A stretch of 64,000 bases of DNA from the NCBI GenBank assembly GCA_015654675.1, contig JAATGM010000051.1:278496-342495 (forward strand). Direction: 5' to 3'. Below are positions 25,567-33,659 of this stretch, in pieces; within the stretch, counting starts at the first letter, position 1; each line of letters starts with the position of its first letter. Made by a program: the position numbers and the translations under genes. The notes under the pieces were generated by a model. That model did not search any database, was not told the origin of the DNA, and saw only the letters and a list, made by a program, of their open reading frames with translations. This DNA is from Planctomycetota bacterium. Lineage in GTDB: Bacteria; Planctomycetota; Phycisphaerae; UBA1845; UTPLA1.

Positions 25567-27093
25567 TCAGGTGTGGTCCTGGATGGCGGTGGGCACCCAC
25601 CAGTTACGGCCGTCGCGCGCCAGCAGCGTCACGGCCGCATCCGGCCCCCACGAGCCGGACGGATAATTCGGAAACTCGATGGGCGTTGAGCCCTCCCAGG
25701 CGTTGATAATGGGCATGACGACCTTCCACGCCGCCTCAACCTGGTCGGCTCGCATGAACTGCGTCGCGTCGCCGTGGGCAATGTCCAGCAGCAGCGTCTC
25801 GTAGGCCTCCGGCTCTGCAACTTTGAAAGTCTCTTTATAGAGAAAATGCATGTCCGCCCCGCGCAGCCGGAACGTCGCCCCCGGCTGCTTGACCTGAATG
25901 CGGATGAAAATCCCTTCGTTGGGCTGAATGCGCAGCACCAGCCGATTGGGAGTGAAGTCCGGAATGGCGCTGGATGGGAATGAAAGGTGCGGCACCGGCC
26001 GGAACTGCATCACGACCTCCGACACTCGCGCCGGCATGCGCTTGCCCGAGCGCAGATAAAACGGCACACCCTCCCATCGCCAGTTGTCGATCAGCAGCTT
26101 CACCGCGGCGAACGTCTCAGTGCCCGAGTCTGGATTGACGCTCGGCTCCTTGCGATAAGACGGTACCTGTTCGCCGCGAATCCAACCCGAATCATATTGC
26201 CCGCGAACGGCGAACTGGTTCACCTGCTCCGCTTCGATCGGCCGAATGGCCCGCAGCACGTCCACCTTCTTATTGCGGATTTCGTCGGCCTCGAACGCGA
26301 CCGGCGCTTCCATAGCGATGTAGCACAGAATCTGCATGAGATGATTCTGAATCATGTCGCGAAGCGCGCCCGACTTGTCGTAGTACCCGCCGCGGTGCTC
26401 GACGCCGACTTCCTCGGCGACCGTGATCTGCACGTGATCGACATAGCGGCGGTTCCACAGCGGCTCCATCAGCGAGTTGCCGAAGCGGAACGCCATGATG
26501 TTCTGCACCGTCTCTTTTCCGAGATAGTGATCGATGCGATAGATCTGGCTTTCCTTAAGCTCCGTTAGCAGCTTGATGTCCAGTTCCTGCGCCGACTCCA
26601 GGTCGCGTCCGAACGGCTTCTCGATCACCACTCGACTGCGCTTTTCGTCCTTCGTCAGTCCAGCCGCGCCGAGGCCGTGAACCAGCATCTCGACCACCGA
26701 CGGGGGGGTGGCGAAGTAGAAAATCGTGTGGACCTCGGTGTTGAGTTGTTGCTTGATGGCTGCGATGCGATCACCAAGTTGTTTGTACGTGTTCGGATCG
26801 GAAAAGTCGCCGTCCATAAACGACAGTCGCTTCGAGAACACGTCCCACTCGGCGTCCTGCGTCTTGCCGCGCCGCGAAAACTCGTCTACGCCCTTGCGCA
26901 GAAGGCCGCGATATTCGTCTTCCGGATGAGAACGGCGATCGACACCGATCAGCGAAAAATTGACGCCGACGAACTTATCAAGATAGAGGTTGTAGACCGC
27001 GGGCACGAGTTTGCGGCTCGTCAGGTCGCCGCTCGCGCCGAAGATGACGAAAACGATGGGTTCGGTTGCCTTGTGGTTCTCCATGTCGGACAT
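25567..27093 (-). CDS. zwf: Glucose-6-phosphate 1-dehydrogenase
   Basis: A 508-residue enzyme that oxidises glucose-6-phosphate with NADP+ and starts the oxidative pentose phosphate pathway. The nucleotide-binding motif is FGASGDLTSRKL (about residues 18-29). The catalytic segment YRIDHYLGKE is present, as are VVIEKPFGRDL, the substrate loop, and PFYLRSGKRMP. The length is typical (about 490-510). Its start overlaps the gnd stop by one base (TGATG), so the two are translationally coupled. Confidence 0.97.
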   Translation of the reverse strand: MSDMENHKATEPIVFVIFGASGDLTSRKLVPAVYNLYLDKFVGVNFSLIGVDRRSHPEDEYRGLLRKGVDEFSRRGKTQDAEWDVFSKRLSFMDGDFSDPNTYKQLGDRIAAIKQQLNTEVHTIFYFATPPSVVEMLVHGLGAAGLTKDEKRSRVVIEKPFGRDLESAQELDIKLLTELKESQIYRIDHYLGKETVQNIMAFRFGNSLMEPLWNRRYVDHVQITVAEEVGVEHRGGYYDKSGALRDMIQNHLMQILCYIAMEAPVAFEADEIRNKKVDVLRAIRPIEAEQVNQFAVRGQYDSGWIRGEQVPSYRKEPSVNPDSGTETFAAVKLLIDNWRWEGVPFYLRSGKRMPARVSEVVMQFRPVPHLSFPSSAIPDFTPNRLVLRIQPNEGIFIRIQVKQPGATFRLRGADMHFLYKETFKVAEPEAYETLLLDIAHGDATQFMRADQVEAAWKVVMPIINAWEGSTPIEFPNYPSGSWGPDAAVTLLARDGRNWWVPTAIQDHT

Positions 27094-28499
27094 CAGCTCC
27101 AGTGCGTGTGAAAAGTGCCCTTCTCGTCCACGCGCTCGTAGGTGTGCGCGCCGAAGTAGTCACGTTGCGCTTGAATGAGATTGAAGGGCATCCAGCCGCT
27201 GCGGTAGGCGTCGAAGTACGTCAGACACATCATGTGGCCGGCGGCGGGGATGCCGTTTTCGACCGCGAGCTTGATGAAGGCACGGAGATCGGCGACGCGC
27301 TCGGAGACTTTCTTGCCGATTGCCGGGTCGAGGATCAGCTCGGGCAGATCGGGCTTGGCGCGGTAGGCGTTGCGGATGTCTTCCAACAGCGAGGCGCGGA
27401 TGATGCAGCCGCCGCGCCAGATGCGGGCGATCAGTTCCATGTTCAGGCCGTAGCTGTAGGCCTTTGAGGCGGCCTGGAGCTGGGCCATGCCCTGGGCGTA
27501 GGTGATGATCATCGCGGCGTGGAAGGCGTTGCGAATCTTTTCGATCATCACGGGCTCGGGTCGCGAGACGATTTGCGGGCTCTGGAACATCTTGTTCGCG
27601 GCAGCGCGGATTTCTTCGCGGCCGGACAGGTCGCGCATGGCGACTGCGGCGTCGATTGTCGGGGCGGGGACCTTCAGCTCCAGCGCGTCCTGCGAGGTCC
27701 ACTGGCCGGTGCCTTTTTGGCGGGCGACGTCGAGAATGACATCGATCAGCAGCTTGTTCGACTTGTCGTCTTTCTGGCGGAAGATGCCGGCGGTGATTTC
27801 CATGAGGAAGCCGTTTAGCTCGCCGCGATTCCAGGTGTCGTATACGCCGTGCAGTTCCTCGTTTGACAGGCCAAGGACGCGCTTCATCACGTCGTAGGTT
27901 TCGGAGATGAGCTGCATCAGGCCGTATTCGATGCCGTTGTGGACCATTTTGACGTAGTGGCCGGCCGAGCCGGGGCCGAGGTAGGCGACACAGGGGTCGT
28001 TGTTCACCTTGGCTGAGACCGCTTCGAGGATGGGGCGGACGCGCTCGTAGGCCTCTTTCGGGCCGCCGGGCATCATGCTGGGGCCGTGCCGCGCGCCGGA
28101 CTCGCCGCCGGAGACGCCCATGCCGAAGAAGTGAAAGCTCTTTTCGGCGAGGGCTTTGTTGCGGATGTCGGTGTCTTTGAAGTGCGAGTTGCCGGCGTCG
28201 ATCAGCAGGTCGCCGGGTGACAGCAGCGGCATCATTTCGCGGATGACTGCGTCGACCGGTTTGCCGGCGGGCACGAGCATCATGATCGCGCGCGGCTTGC
28301 GGAGCATGGCGACGAATTCTTTCGCGTCGGTCGTTGCGCCGGCCTTCTTGCCGGCTGCCTCGGCGAGTAGCGACTTCACCTTGGCCGCGTCGGTGTCGAG
28401 CCCGCCGACCGAGTAGCCGTGATCGGCCATGTTGAGCAGCAGATTGCGGCCCATGACGCCGAGGCCGACCATGCCGATATCGAGATTGGTTTCCGCCAT
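27093..28499 (-). CDS. gnd: 6-phosphogluconate dehydrogenase (decarboxylating)
   Basis: A 468-residue enzyme that converts 6-phosphogluconate to ribulose-5-phosphate with release of CO2 and NADPH. The dinucleotide motif GLGVMGRNLLLNMADHG is at the N-terminus. The active-site segment is YVKMVHNGIEYGLMQL. KGTGQWTSQDALELKVPAPT and the late RIWRGGCIIRASLL complete the family pattern. The length matches the long, dimeric class. It lies 15 bases downstream of the HAD gene stop and is coupled to zwf. Confidence 0.97.
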   Translation of the reverse strand: MAETNLDIGMVGLGVMGRNLLLNMADHGYSVGGLDTDAAKVKSLLAEAAGKKAGATTDAKEFVAMLRKPRAIMMLVPAGKPVDAVIREMMPLLSPGDLLIDAGNSHFKDTDIRNKALAEKSFHFFGMGVSGGESGARHGPSMMPGGPKEAYERVRPILEAVSAKVNNDPCVAYLGPGSAGHYVKMVHNGIEYGLMQLISETYDVMKRVLGLSNEELHGVYDTWNRGELNGFLMEITAGIFRQKDDKSNKLLIDVILDVARQKGTGQWTSQDALELKVPAPTIDAAVAMRDLSGREEIRAAANKMFQSPQIVSRPEPVMIEKIRNAFHAAMIITYAQGMAQLQAASKAYSYGLNMELIARIWRGGCIIRASLLEDIRNAYRAKPDLPELILDPAIGKKVSERVADLRAFIKLAVENGIPAAGHMMCLTYFDAYRSGWMPFNLIQAQRDYFGAHTYERVDEKGTFHTHWS

Positions 28500-28514
28500 T
28501 GCAGATCTCCGAGG

Positions 28515-29138
28515 TCAGGCGTCGAGCGGCAGGCCGAGCGCGGCGAGCGTTCGGCGGGTGCTGTCGACGTTCTGGTGATGGATTCCATGAATGCCGAGGC
28601 CGGTGGCGACTTCGGCGAACAGCGCGCGGTCGTCGAGATAGGCGACCTGCTTCGGCGCAACCTGTGCGACGTCGAGTGCGAGCTTGAAGATGTCGGCGTC
28701 GGGCTTTCGAAAGTGGACGTAGCACGAAAAGATGAAGAAATCGACGAACGCGCCGAGTTTGAATTCGCGCACGCGGTGCTCGGTCAGCTCGCGGCCTTCG
28801 TTGCTGACGACGGCCACCTTGAGCTTGTGCTTCGCCTTCAACGCCGTGACATATTCGATCATGTCCGGCAGCTTCTGCGACTGCGCGAACATGAACGCCC
28901 GAAAGTCGGCCGGCGTGAACGACCGCTTCGTGTAGAAGACCACGCGTTGCAGGTATTCGTCCAGCGAGAGCTTGCCCACTTCGTACGTGTCGAACGTCAT
29001 CCCGTGGCGATCATTCATCTCATCGCTGTCGAGCTTGAACTTCTCGGCTGCCCGCTGCCGCGCCTTGCGGTCCCAGCCGTTCGTAAGCAGCACGCCGCCG
29101 ACGTCGAGGAACAGCGTAGTGACTTGTGATTGCGCCAT
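28515..29138 (-). CDS. HAD-superfamily phosphatase (YihX-like)
   Basis: A 207-residue HAD hydrolase. Motif I is FLDVGGVLL (residues 10-18), with the nucleophile Asp but Gly in place of the usual second Asp, as in the DLGNV/DLGGV group that includes YihX glucose-1-phosphatase. Motif II is VAVVSNEGREL, the conserved lysine is in HFRKPDADIFK, and motif IV is VAYLDDRALFAEVA. An alpha-helical cap lies between motifs I and II. Its place between pgi and gnd suggests it acts on a sugar phosphate or a related side product, but the substrate is unknown. Confidence 0.85.
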   Translation of the reverse strand: MAQSQVTTLFLDVGGVLLTNGWDRKARQRAAEKFKLDSDEMNDRHGMTFDTYEVGKLSLDEYLQRVVFYTKRSFTPADFRAFMFAQSQKLPDMIEYVTALKAKHKLKVAVVSNEGRELTEHRVREFKLGAFVDFFIFSCYVHFRKPDADIFKLALDVAQVAPKQVAYLDDRALFAEVATGLGIHGIHHQNVDSTRRTLAALGLPLDA

Positions 29139-29156
29139 GCGGAATTCCTGAATGAT

Positions 29157-30734
29157 TCAGGCCTTTGTCGCGTAGGTCGCCCGGTCCGGACTGCCGCCTT
29201 CAACGAGCCGCGCCCGGCCGTCGGCCGCGAGGTGTTCGAGGACATGCAGGACGGTTTCGGCTTCGTCGGCCGCGCCGATTTTGGATGCGATATCGACCGC
29301 ATTCTGCGGGGTGGCCGAAATCGCCGCGATGACTTTGTTTTGCAACGCCAGCACAGCCGCGGCCGCTTTCTTGCCGGCTTCGACGCCGGGCTGGTGGTAG
29401 GCATTGATGCCGACGAGCGAGCCGTAGAACCCGACCGCTCGCTCGAAGAGGGCGATCAGGATGCCGATGTTTCGCGCGTCGACATGGCGAATGCTGATGG
29501 TCATCGACTGGCGGTCGTTGCCGAAGAGGGCTTCGCGCGTACCAAGCCAGAAGCCGTGCAAATAGTCGCCGGCCGTGACGCCCGGCTCGACCTGCACCGG
29601 CTCGCCGCCGGATTCGAGGACGCGGACGAAGGTGACGAAGAAGTTGTTCACGCCGTCGCGAAGCTGCTGTACGTAGGCGTGCTGGTCGGTCGAGCCCTTG
29701 TTGCCATAGACGGCGATGCCTTGATCGACGCGTTCGCCTTTCAAGTTCAGCCGCTTGCCGAGCGACTCCATGACGAGCTGCTGCAGGTAGCGGCTGAACA
29801 GGAGTAAACGATCTTTGTAGGGCAGGACGACCATGTCCTTTTGGCCTTTGCCGCCGGTCGCGTGATACCACATGAGGGCGAGCAGGGCCGACGGGTTCTT
29901 CATCGTGTCATGCTTGCGCGTGATCTCGTCACATGCGGCCGCACCCGCCAGCATCGCGTCGACATCGAAGCCCTGCAGCGCCGCCGGGACGAGGCCCACG
30001 GCACTCAGTTCGCTCGTGCGGCCGCCGACCCAGTCCCACATCGGGAAGCGGGCCAGCCAGCCCTCGGTGGTCGCCTGCTTGTCTAGATGCGATCCGACGC
30101 CCGTTACGGCTACTGCATGTTTGCCGAACTCGAGGCCGACCGCTTTGTAGGCGGCTTCGGCGTGGGTGGTTGCATTGCGCGAATCGGGCGTACCGCCGCT
30201 TTTGCTGATCGAGATGACCAGCGTTTCGGACAGCTTGGGGCCGATGATTCGCAGCGTTCGGGCGATGCCGTCAGGGTCGGTGTTGTCGATAAAGTGCAGG
30301 TGCATCTTGTCGGTCTTCGGATCGCCGAGGGCGTCGCTGACGAACATCGGGCCGAGGGCTGAGCCGCCGATGCCGATCGAGAGGACCTGCGTGAACTTGG
30401 CCGCCTTCTGCGGTTTGATCTTGCCGGCGTGCACGTCGGCGGCGAAGGATTTGATCCGCGCGAGCGTGCCTTCGATCTCGGTGGTGATGTCGGGCGAGGG
30501 GGCACGTTTGGGTGCTCGCAGCCAGTAGTGGCCAACCATGCGCTTTTCGTCGGGGTTGGCAATCGCGCCTTTTTCGAGGGCATCCATTGCATCGAACGCG
30601 CTCTTCATGGCCGGCTCCATCTTCGTGAAGAAGGAGTCGTCAAAGGTCATGCGGCTAATGTCGAGCGACAGGTCGATCGATGGGCACGGGCAGACGTGCT
30701 TCAGGTAGCGCTTCCACAAGTCGGCTTTGGTCAT
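29157..30734 (-). CDS. pgi: Glucose-6-phosphate isomerase
   Basis: A 525-residue enzyme that interconverts glucose-6-phosphate and fructose-6-phosphate, linking the pentose phosphate pathway to glycolysis. Marks are [34 protein letters not shown], the segment [14 protein letters not shown], and ENR-like region [13 protein letters not shown] with the catalytic-site surroundings. The length and motif order resemble the longer bacterial/plastid-type enzyme. It sits 27 bases after tal and 18 bases before the HAD gene. Confidence 0.95.
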   Translation of the reverse strand: MTKADLWKRYLKHVCPCPSIDLSLDISRMTFDDSFFTKMEPAMKSAFDAMDALEKGAIANPDEKRMVGHYWLRAPKRAPSPDITTEIEGTLARIKSFAADVHAGKIKPQKAAKFTQVLSIGIGGSALGPMFVSDALGDPKTDKMHLHFIDNTDPDGIARTLRIIGPKLSETLVISISKSGGTPDSRNATTHAEAAYKAVGLEFGKHAVAVTGVGSHLDKQATTEGWLARFPMWDWVGGRTSELSAVGLVPAALQGFDVDAMLAGAAACDEITRKHDTMKNPSALLALMWYHATGGKGQKDMVVLPYKDRLLLFSRYLQQLVMESLGKRLNLKGERVDQGIAVYGNKGSTDQHAYVQQLRDGVNNFFVTFVRVLESGGEPVQVEPGVTAGDYLHGFWLGTREALFGNDRQSMTISIRHVDARNIGILIALFERAVGFYGSLVGINAYHQPGVEAGKKAAAAVLALQNKVIAAISATPQNAVDIASKIGAADEAETVLHVLEHLAADGRARLVEGGSPDRATYATKA

Positions 30735-30761
30735 GTCAGCTTCTCCGCGTGCGGTTCGGGC

Positions 30762-31889
30762 TTACTTGGCGGCCTTCATTTTGGTTTGCAGGGCACCGAG
30801 CAGCTTCTCGTACGGCGTGATGAACTTCTGCACGCCTTCGTCCTCGAGCGTTTGCGTGGTCGTGTCGATGCTGATGCCCAACTCGGCGAGTTGCTTCATG
30901 TCGCGCTCGCACGCCGGGACATTTTCTTCAAGCCGTGCGGCCGGGTTGCCATGATCGCGATAGGCGTCGATCGTCTCGGGTGGGGCGGTGTTGACGGTGT
31001 CCTTGCCGATCAGGGCTTCGACGTACATGACGTCGTTGTATTTCGGATTCTTGGTGCTGGTGCTGGCCCAGAGCAGCCGTTGCGGCCGGGCCCCCTTGGC
31101 TGCCAGTCGCTTCCAACGATCGCTCGCGATGTCTTTCTTGTAGATCTGGTAGGCCAGCTTCGCGCTGGCAATGGCGATCTTGCCGGGCAGATTCTTCGCG
31201 ATGTCGCCCTTGGGGCCGCCGGCTTTCTCGATGGCTTCGAGCTTCGGATCGAGCAAGGTGTCGATCCGGCTCAGAAAGAAGCTGGCTACCGAGGAAATCT
31301 TGCTGATGTCGCCGCCAGACGCAAGCCGCTTTTCGAGACCGGCCATGTAGGCCTGGGCGACGGCCTGATAGCGCGGCAGGCCGAAGAGCAGTGTCACGTT
31401 GACGTTGATGCCTTCGCCGATGAGCGTCTGGATCGCCGGGAGGCCTTCCGTCGTTGCGGGCACCTTGATGAAGACGTTTGGTCGGTTCAGCTTGCCCCAC
31501 AGTCTCCGTGCCTCGACCAGTGTGCCCTGTGTGTCGTGCGCGAGTTTCGGAGAGACTTCGAGACTGACGTAGCCGTCAACGGTCTCGGTCTTCTGATATA
31601 CGCCTTTGAAGATGTCGGCGCCGCGGCCCACGTCTTCAACCGTGATGGTCTCGTAGATTTCCTGCACGTTCTTGCCGGACTTGGCCAACTGGTGGATCGA
31701 GTCGTCGTAGGCCGAGCTTTCGTCGATGGCCTTTTCGAAGATGGCCGGATTCGACGTGACGCCCATGATGCAGTCGCGCTCGATGAGCTGTTGCAGCGTG
31801 CCGCCCGGGGCGAGCATGTCGCGGCGGATGAAGTCCTGCCAGATGCTTTGACCGAACGAATGCAGTTTGACCAGTGGATTTTCTTTCAT
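30762..31889 (-). CDS. tal: Transaldolase
   Basis: A 375-residue class I aldolase that transfers a dihydroxyacetone unit between sugar phosphates in the non-oxidative pentose phosphate pathway. Family motifs are GVTSNPAIFEKAID near the N-terminus, VSLEVSPKLAHDT, and the Schiff-base lysine in PNVFIKVPATTEGLPA. GINVNVTLLFGLPRYQAVAQAY follows as expected. It belongs to the longer transaldolase group, often adjacent to or fused with pgi; here pgi is the next gene. Its start overlaps the rpiB stop by four bases. Confidence 0.95.
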   Translation of the reverse strand: MKENPLVKLHSFGQSIWQDFIRRDMLAPGGTLQQLIERDCIMGVTSNPAIFEKAIDESSAYDDSIHQLAKSGKNVQEIYETITVEDVGRGADIFKGVYQKTETVDGYVSLEVSPKLAHDTQGTLVEARRLWGKLNRPNVFIKVPATTEGLPAIQTLIGEGINVNVTLLFGLPRYQAVAQAYMAGLEKRLASGGDISKISSVASFFLSRIDTLLDPKLEAIEKAGGPKGDIAKNLPGKIAIASAKLAYQIYKKDIASDRWKRLAAKGARPQRLLWASTSTKNPKYNDVMYVEALIGKDTVNTAPPETIDAYRDHGNPAARLEENVPACERDMKQLAELGISIDTTTQTLEDEGVQKFITPYEKLLGALQTKMKAAK

Positions 31890-32335
31890 CGTTCTTCCTC
31901 CAGCCGTTTCACTTTGGCCAATCGGCGCTCATGTCGTTCCGCGCCGCTGAACTTCGCCGCCAGGAATATTTGAGTCAGCTTCCAGCAGGTCGGCTCGTCC
32001 ATCACCCGCCCGCCGAAACAAATGACGTTCATTGCGTCGTCTTCCACGCCCTGCCGGGCCGAAAATTCGTCATGAATCAGGCAGGCCCGCACGCCGCGAA
32101 CCTTGTTCGCCGCCACGCAGATACCTACCCCGCTGCCGCACACCGCCACGCCGCGCTCCACTTCGCCCGCCGCCACCGCCCGCGCGAGCGGTTCGGCGAA
32201 GTCGGGATAGTCATCGGTCGGCGTCATCGACGTCGCGCCGAAGTCGCGCACGTCGTGCCCGGCCGCGCGCAAGCGCTCCATTAGCCGCTGCTTCAGCTCG
32301 AATCCGCCGTGATCCGTTGCGATGCCGACGCGCAT
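31886..32335 (-). CDS. rpiB: Ribose-5-phosphate isomerase B
   Basis: A 149-residue enzyme that interconverts ribulose-5-phosphate and ribose-5-phosphate. The N-terminus RVGIATDHGGFELK, the active-site loop AVCGSGVGICVAANK with its Cys, and ACLIHDEFSARQ followed by DDAMNVICFGGRV are typical of the RpiB/LacAB family. It is coupled to tal by an ATGA overlap. A 94-base gap separates it from the ROK kinase gene upstream. Confidence 0.95.
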   Translation of the reverse strand: MRVGIATDHGGFELKQRLMERLRAAGHDVRDFGATSMTPTDDYPDFAEPLARAVAAGEVERGVAVCGSGVGICVAANKVRGVRACLIHDEFSARQGVEDDAMNVICFGGRVMDEPTCWKLTQIFLAAKFSGAERHERRLAKVKRLEEER

Positions 32336-32429
32336 GATTTAGTCCGATTCGATTCAGTTTCCTGGCTCGGCCGCATTATGCCGCGTGATCCCGCCGGGTG
32401 CAAAAAGAGCACTTTTCCTATTGTTGTTC

Positions 32430-33413
32430 TTAGCGCGGCGTCGGGTTCGCAGCAACGGCCTGGCGCGCCAGGGCCGCCGCGCCGACCACGCCGGCGTCGT
32501 TGTGCAGCATTGCAGGCACGATTTCGAGAACCGCGGTAGCGGCTTTAAGCGCCCTCGGCATGACGCCTTCACGGACCCTGGCGACCAGCGCCGGCATTCC
32601 TTCGATGACGCCGCCGCCGAGAATGACGCGCCGCGGGTTAAACGCATTCACCAAGACCGTGACGCCCGCAACCAGGGCGTCTGCCACACCGTCGATGATG
32701 CTTCGGGCGAGCGCATCGTTGGCGGACAGGGCTTCCGAGACGATCTTGCCGTTGATCGCTTCTCGTGAACCACCTGCCAACTTCAGCAGTGCCGCGCCGG
32801 CCTTTGGGTCGGCGGCGACCGCTTCCTGTGCTCTGCGGGCGATGGCCCAACCACCGGCCAGGGCTTCTACACAGCCCTTGTTGCCGCAATGGCACAGCGG
32901 ACCGTTGAGCTGTACCGGGACGTGGCCGATTTCGCCGGCCGTGTTGCTGGCTCCCACGAGCATCCGGCCCCCGCTGACGACACCACCGCCGATGCCGGTG
33001 CCGACGAACATGCAAATCAGATCGTCGCAGCCGCGGCCGGCGCCATCCAGCCACTCACCCCAGGTCGCGACGCGGACATCATTATCAACCGCGACCGGCA
33101 GTCCGATGGCGGCGGCGAGATCGGCCTGAAACGGCTCGTCGGTCCAGTGGAGATTCGGGGCGAAGCGGACGACGCCGGTGTGGACTTCCACCTGCCCGGC
33201 CACGCCAACTCCGACTGCGGCGATTGGCGCGGGCGCGTCTTTGCGAAGCGACGTCACGGCTTCAACGATTGCGGCGCGGATGCCCGCAGCGCCGGCCGCC
33301 ACCGGCGTCGGAGTCCGAAGCCGCCGATCGACTTTTCCGCTTGGGGCGACGCGCGCCGTCTCGATCTTTGTTCCGCCAAGATCGACACCGATGGCCCAGA
33401 CCTGGTTGCTCAT
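32430..33413 (-). CDS. ROK-family sugar kinase (glucokinase-like)
   Basis: A 327-residue ROK protein from the ATG at 33413. It has the ATP-binding start VWAIGVDLGGTKIE, the segment DNDVRVATWGEWL with the catalytic-base Asp, and GTGIGGGVVSGGRML. The zinc-binding CHCGNKGCVEALAGG is complete. It also has PRRVILGGGVIEGM. No HTH domain is present, so it is a kinase and not a ROK repressor. As first gene of an operon that continues to zwf, pgl and gnd, glucose phosphorylation is the most likely role. Confidence 0.92.
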   Translation of the reverse strand: MSNQVWAIGVDLGGTKIETARVAPSGKVDRRLRTPTPVAAGAAGIRAAIVEAVTSLRKDAPAPIAAVGVGVAGQVEVHTGVVRFAPNLHWTDEPFQADLAAAIGLPVAVDNDVRVATWGEWLDGAGRGCDDLICMFVGTGIGGGVVSGGRMLVGASNTAGEIGHVPVQLNGPLCHCGNKGCVEALAGGWAIARRAQEAVAADPKAGAALLKLAGGSREAINGKIVSEALSANDALARSIIDGVADALVAGVTVLVNAFNPRRVILGGGVIEGMPALVARVREGVMPRALKAATAVLEIVPAMLHNDAGVVGAAALARQAVAANPTPR

Positions 33414-33495
33414 ATTGCTCCTTGTGCATCGCGCGGCGCTCCTTGCAGAGATGCCGAGCGTCGGCCGCATGATACACGCCGGACGGCGGCTGTTA

Positions 33496-33524
33496 TTGAC
33501 ACGTTTGGCGCGACGGACTACGCT
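33496..33524 (+). promoter_or_regulatory. Probable promoter of the tig-clpP operon
   Basis: TTGACA (33496-33501, perfect) and TACGCT (33519-33524, three of six) are spaced by 17 bases. Transcription would start near 33531, leaving a leader of about 130 bases that contains two strong hairpins before the tig GTG. Confidence 0.45.
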
Positions 33525-33538
33525 TTGCCGCGACTTGG

Positions 33539-33608
33539 CCGGAATCGGTAATCGCGATTCCGGTCTCGTAACCCGTTGTCGCGCGAGCGGTTGTCAACGC
33601 GCTCGCGC
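33539..33608 (+). promoter_or_regulatory. Structured 5' leader upstream of tig
   Basis: Two perfect stems of nine base pairs lie in the leader: CCGGAATCG/CGATTCCGG (33539-33563, loop of 7) and GCGCGAGCG/CGCTCGCGC (33581-33608, loop of 10). Neither is followed by a T-run, so they are not intrinsic terminators. They could be a cis-regulatory RNA or a dyad bound by a protein. No known riboswitch was recognised. Confidence 0.45.
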
Positions 33609-33659
33609 TGAACACACCTGTTAGCCCCTGAATCAGTTCCATGCTGGGAGACCTAGTTC

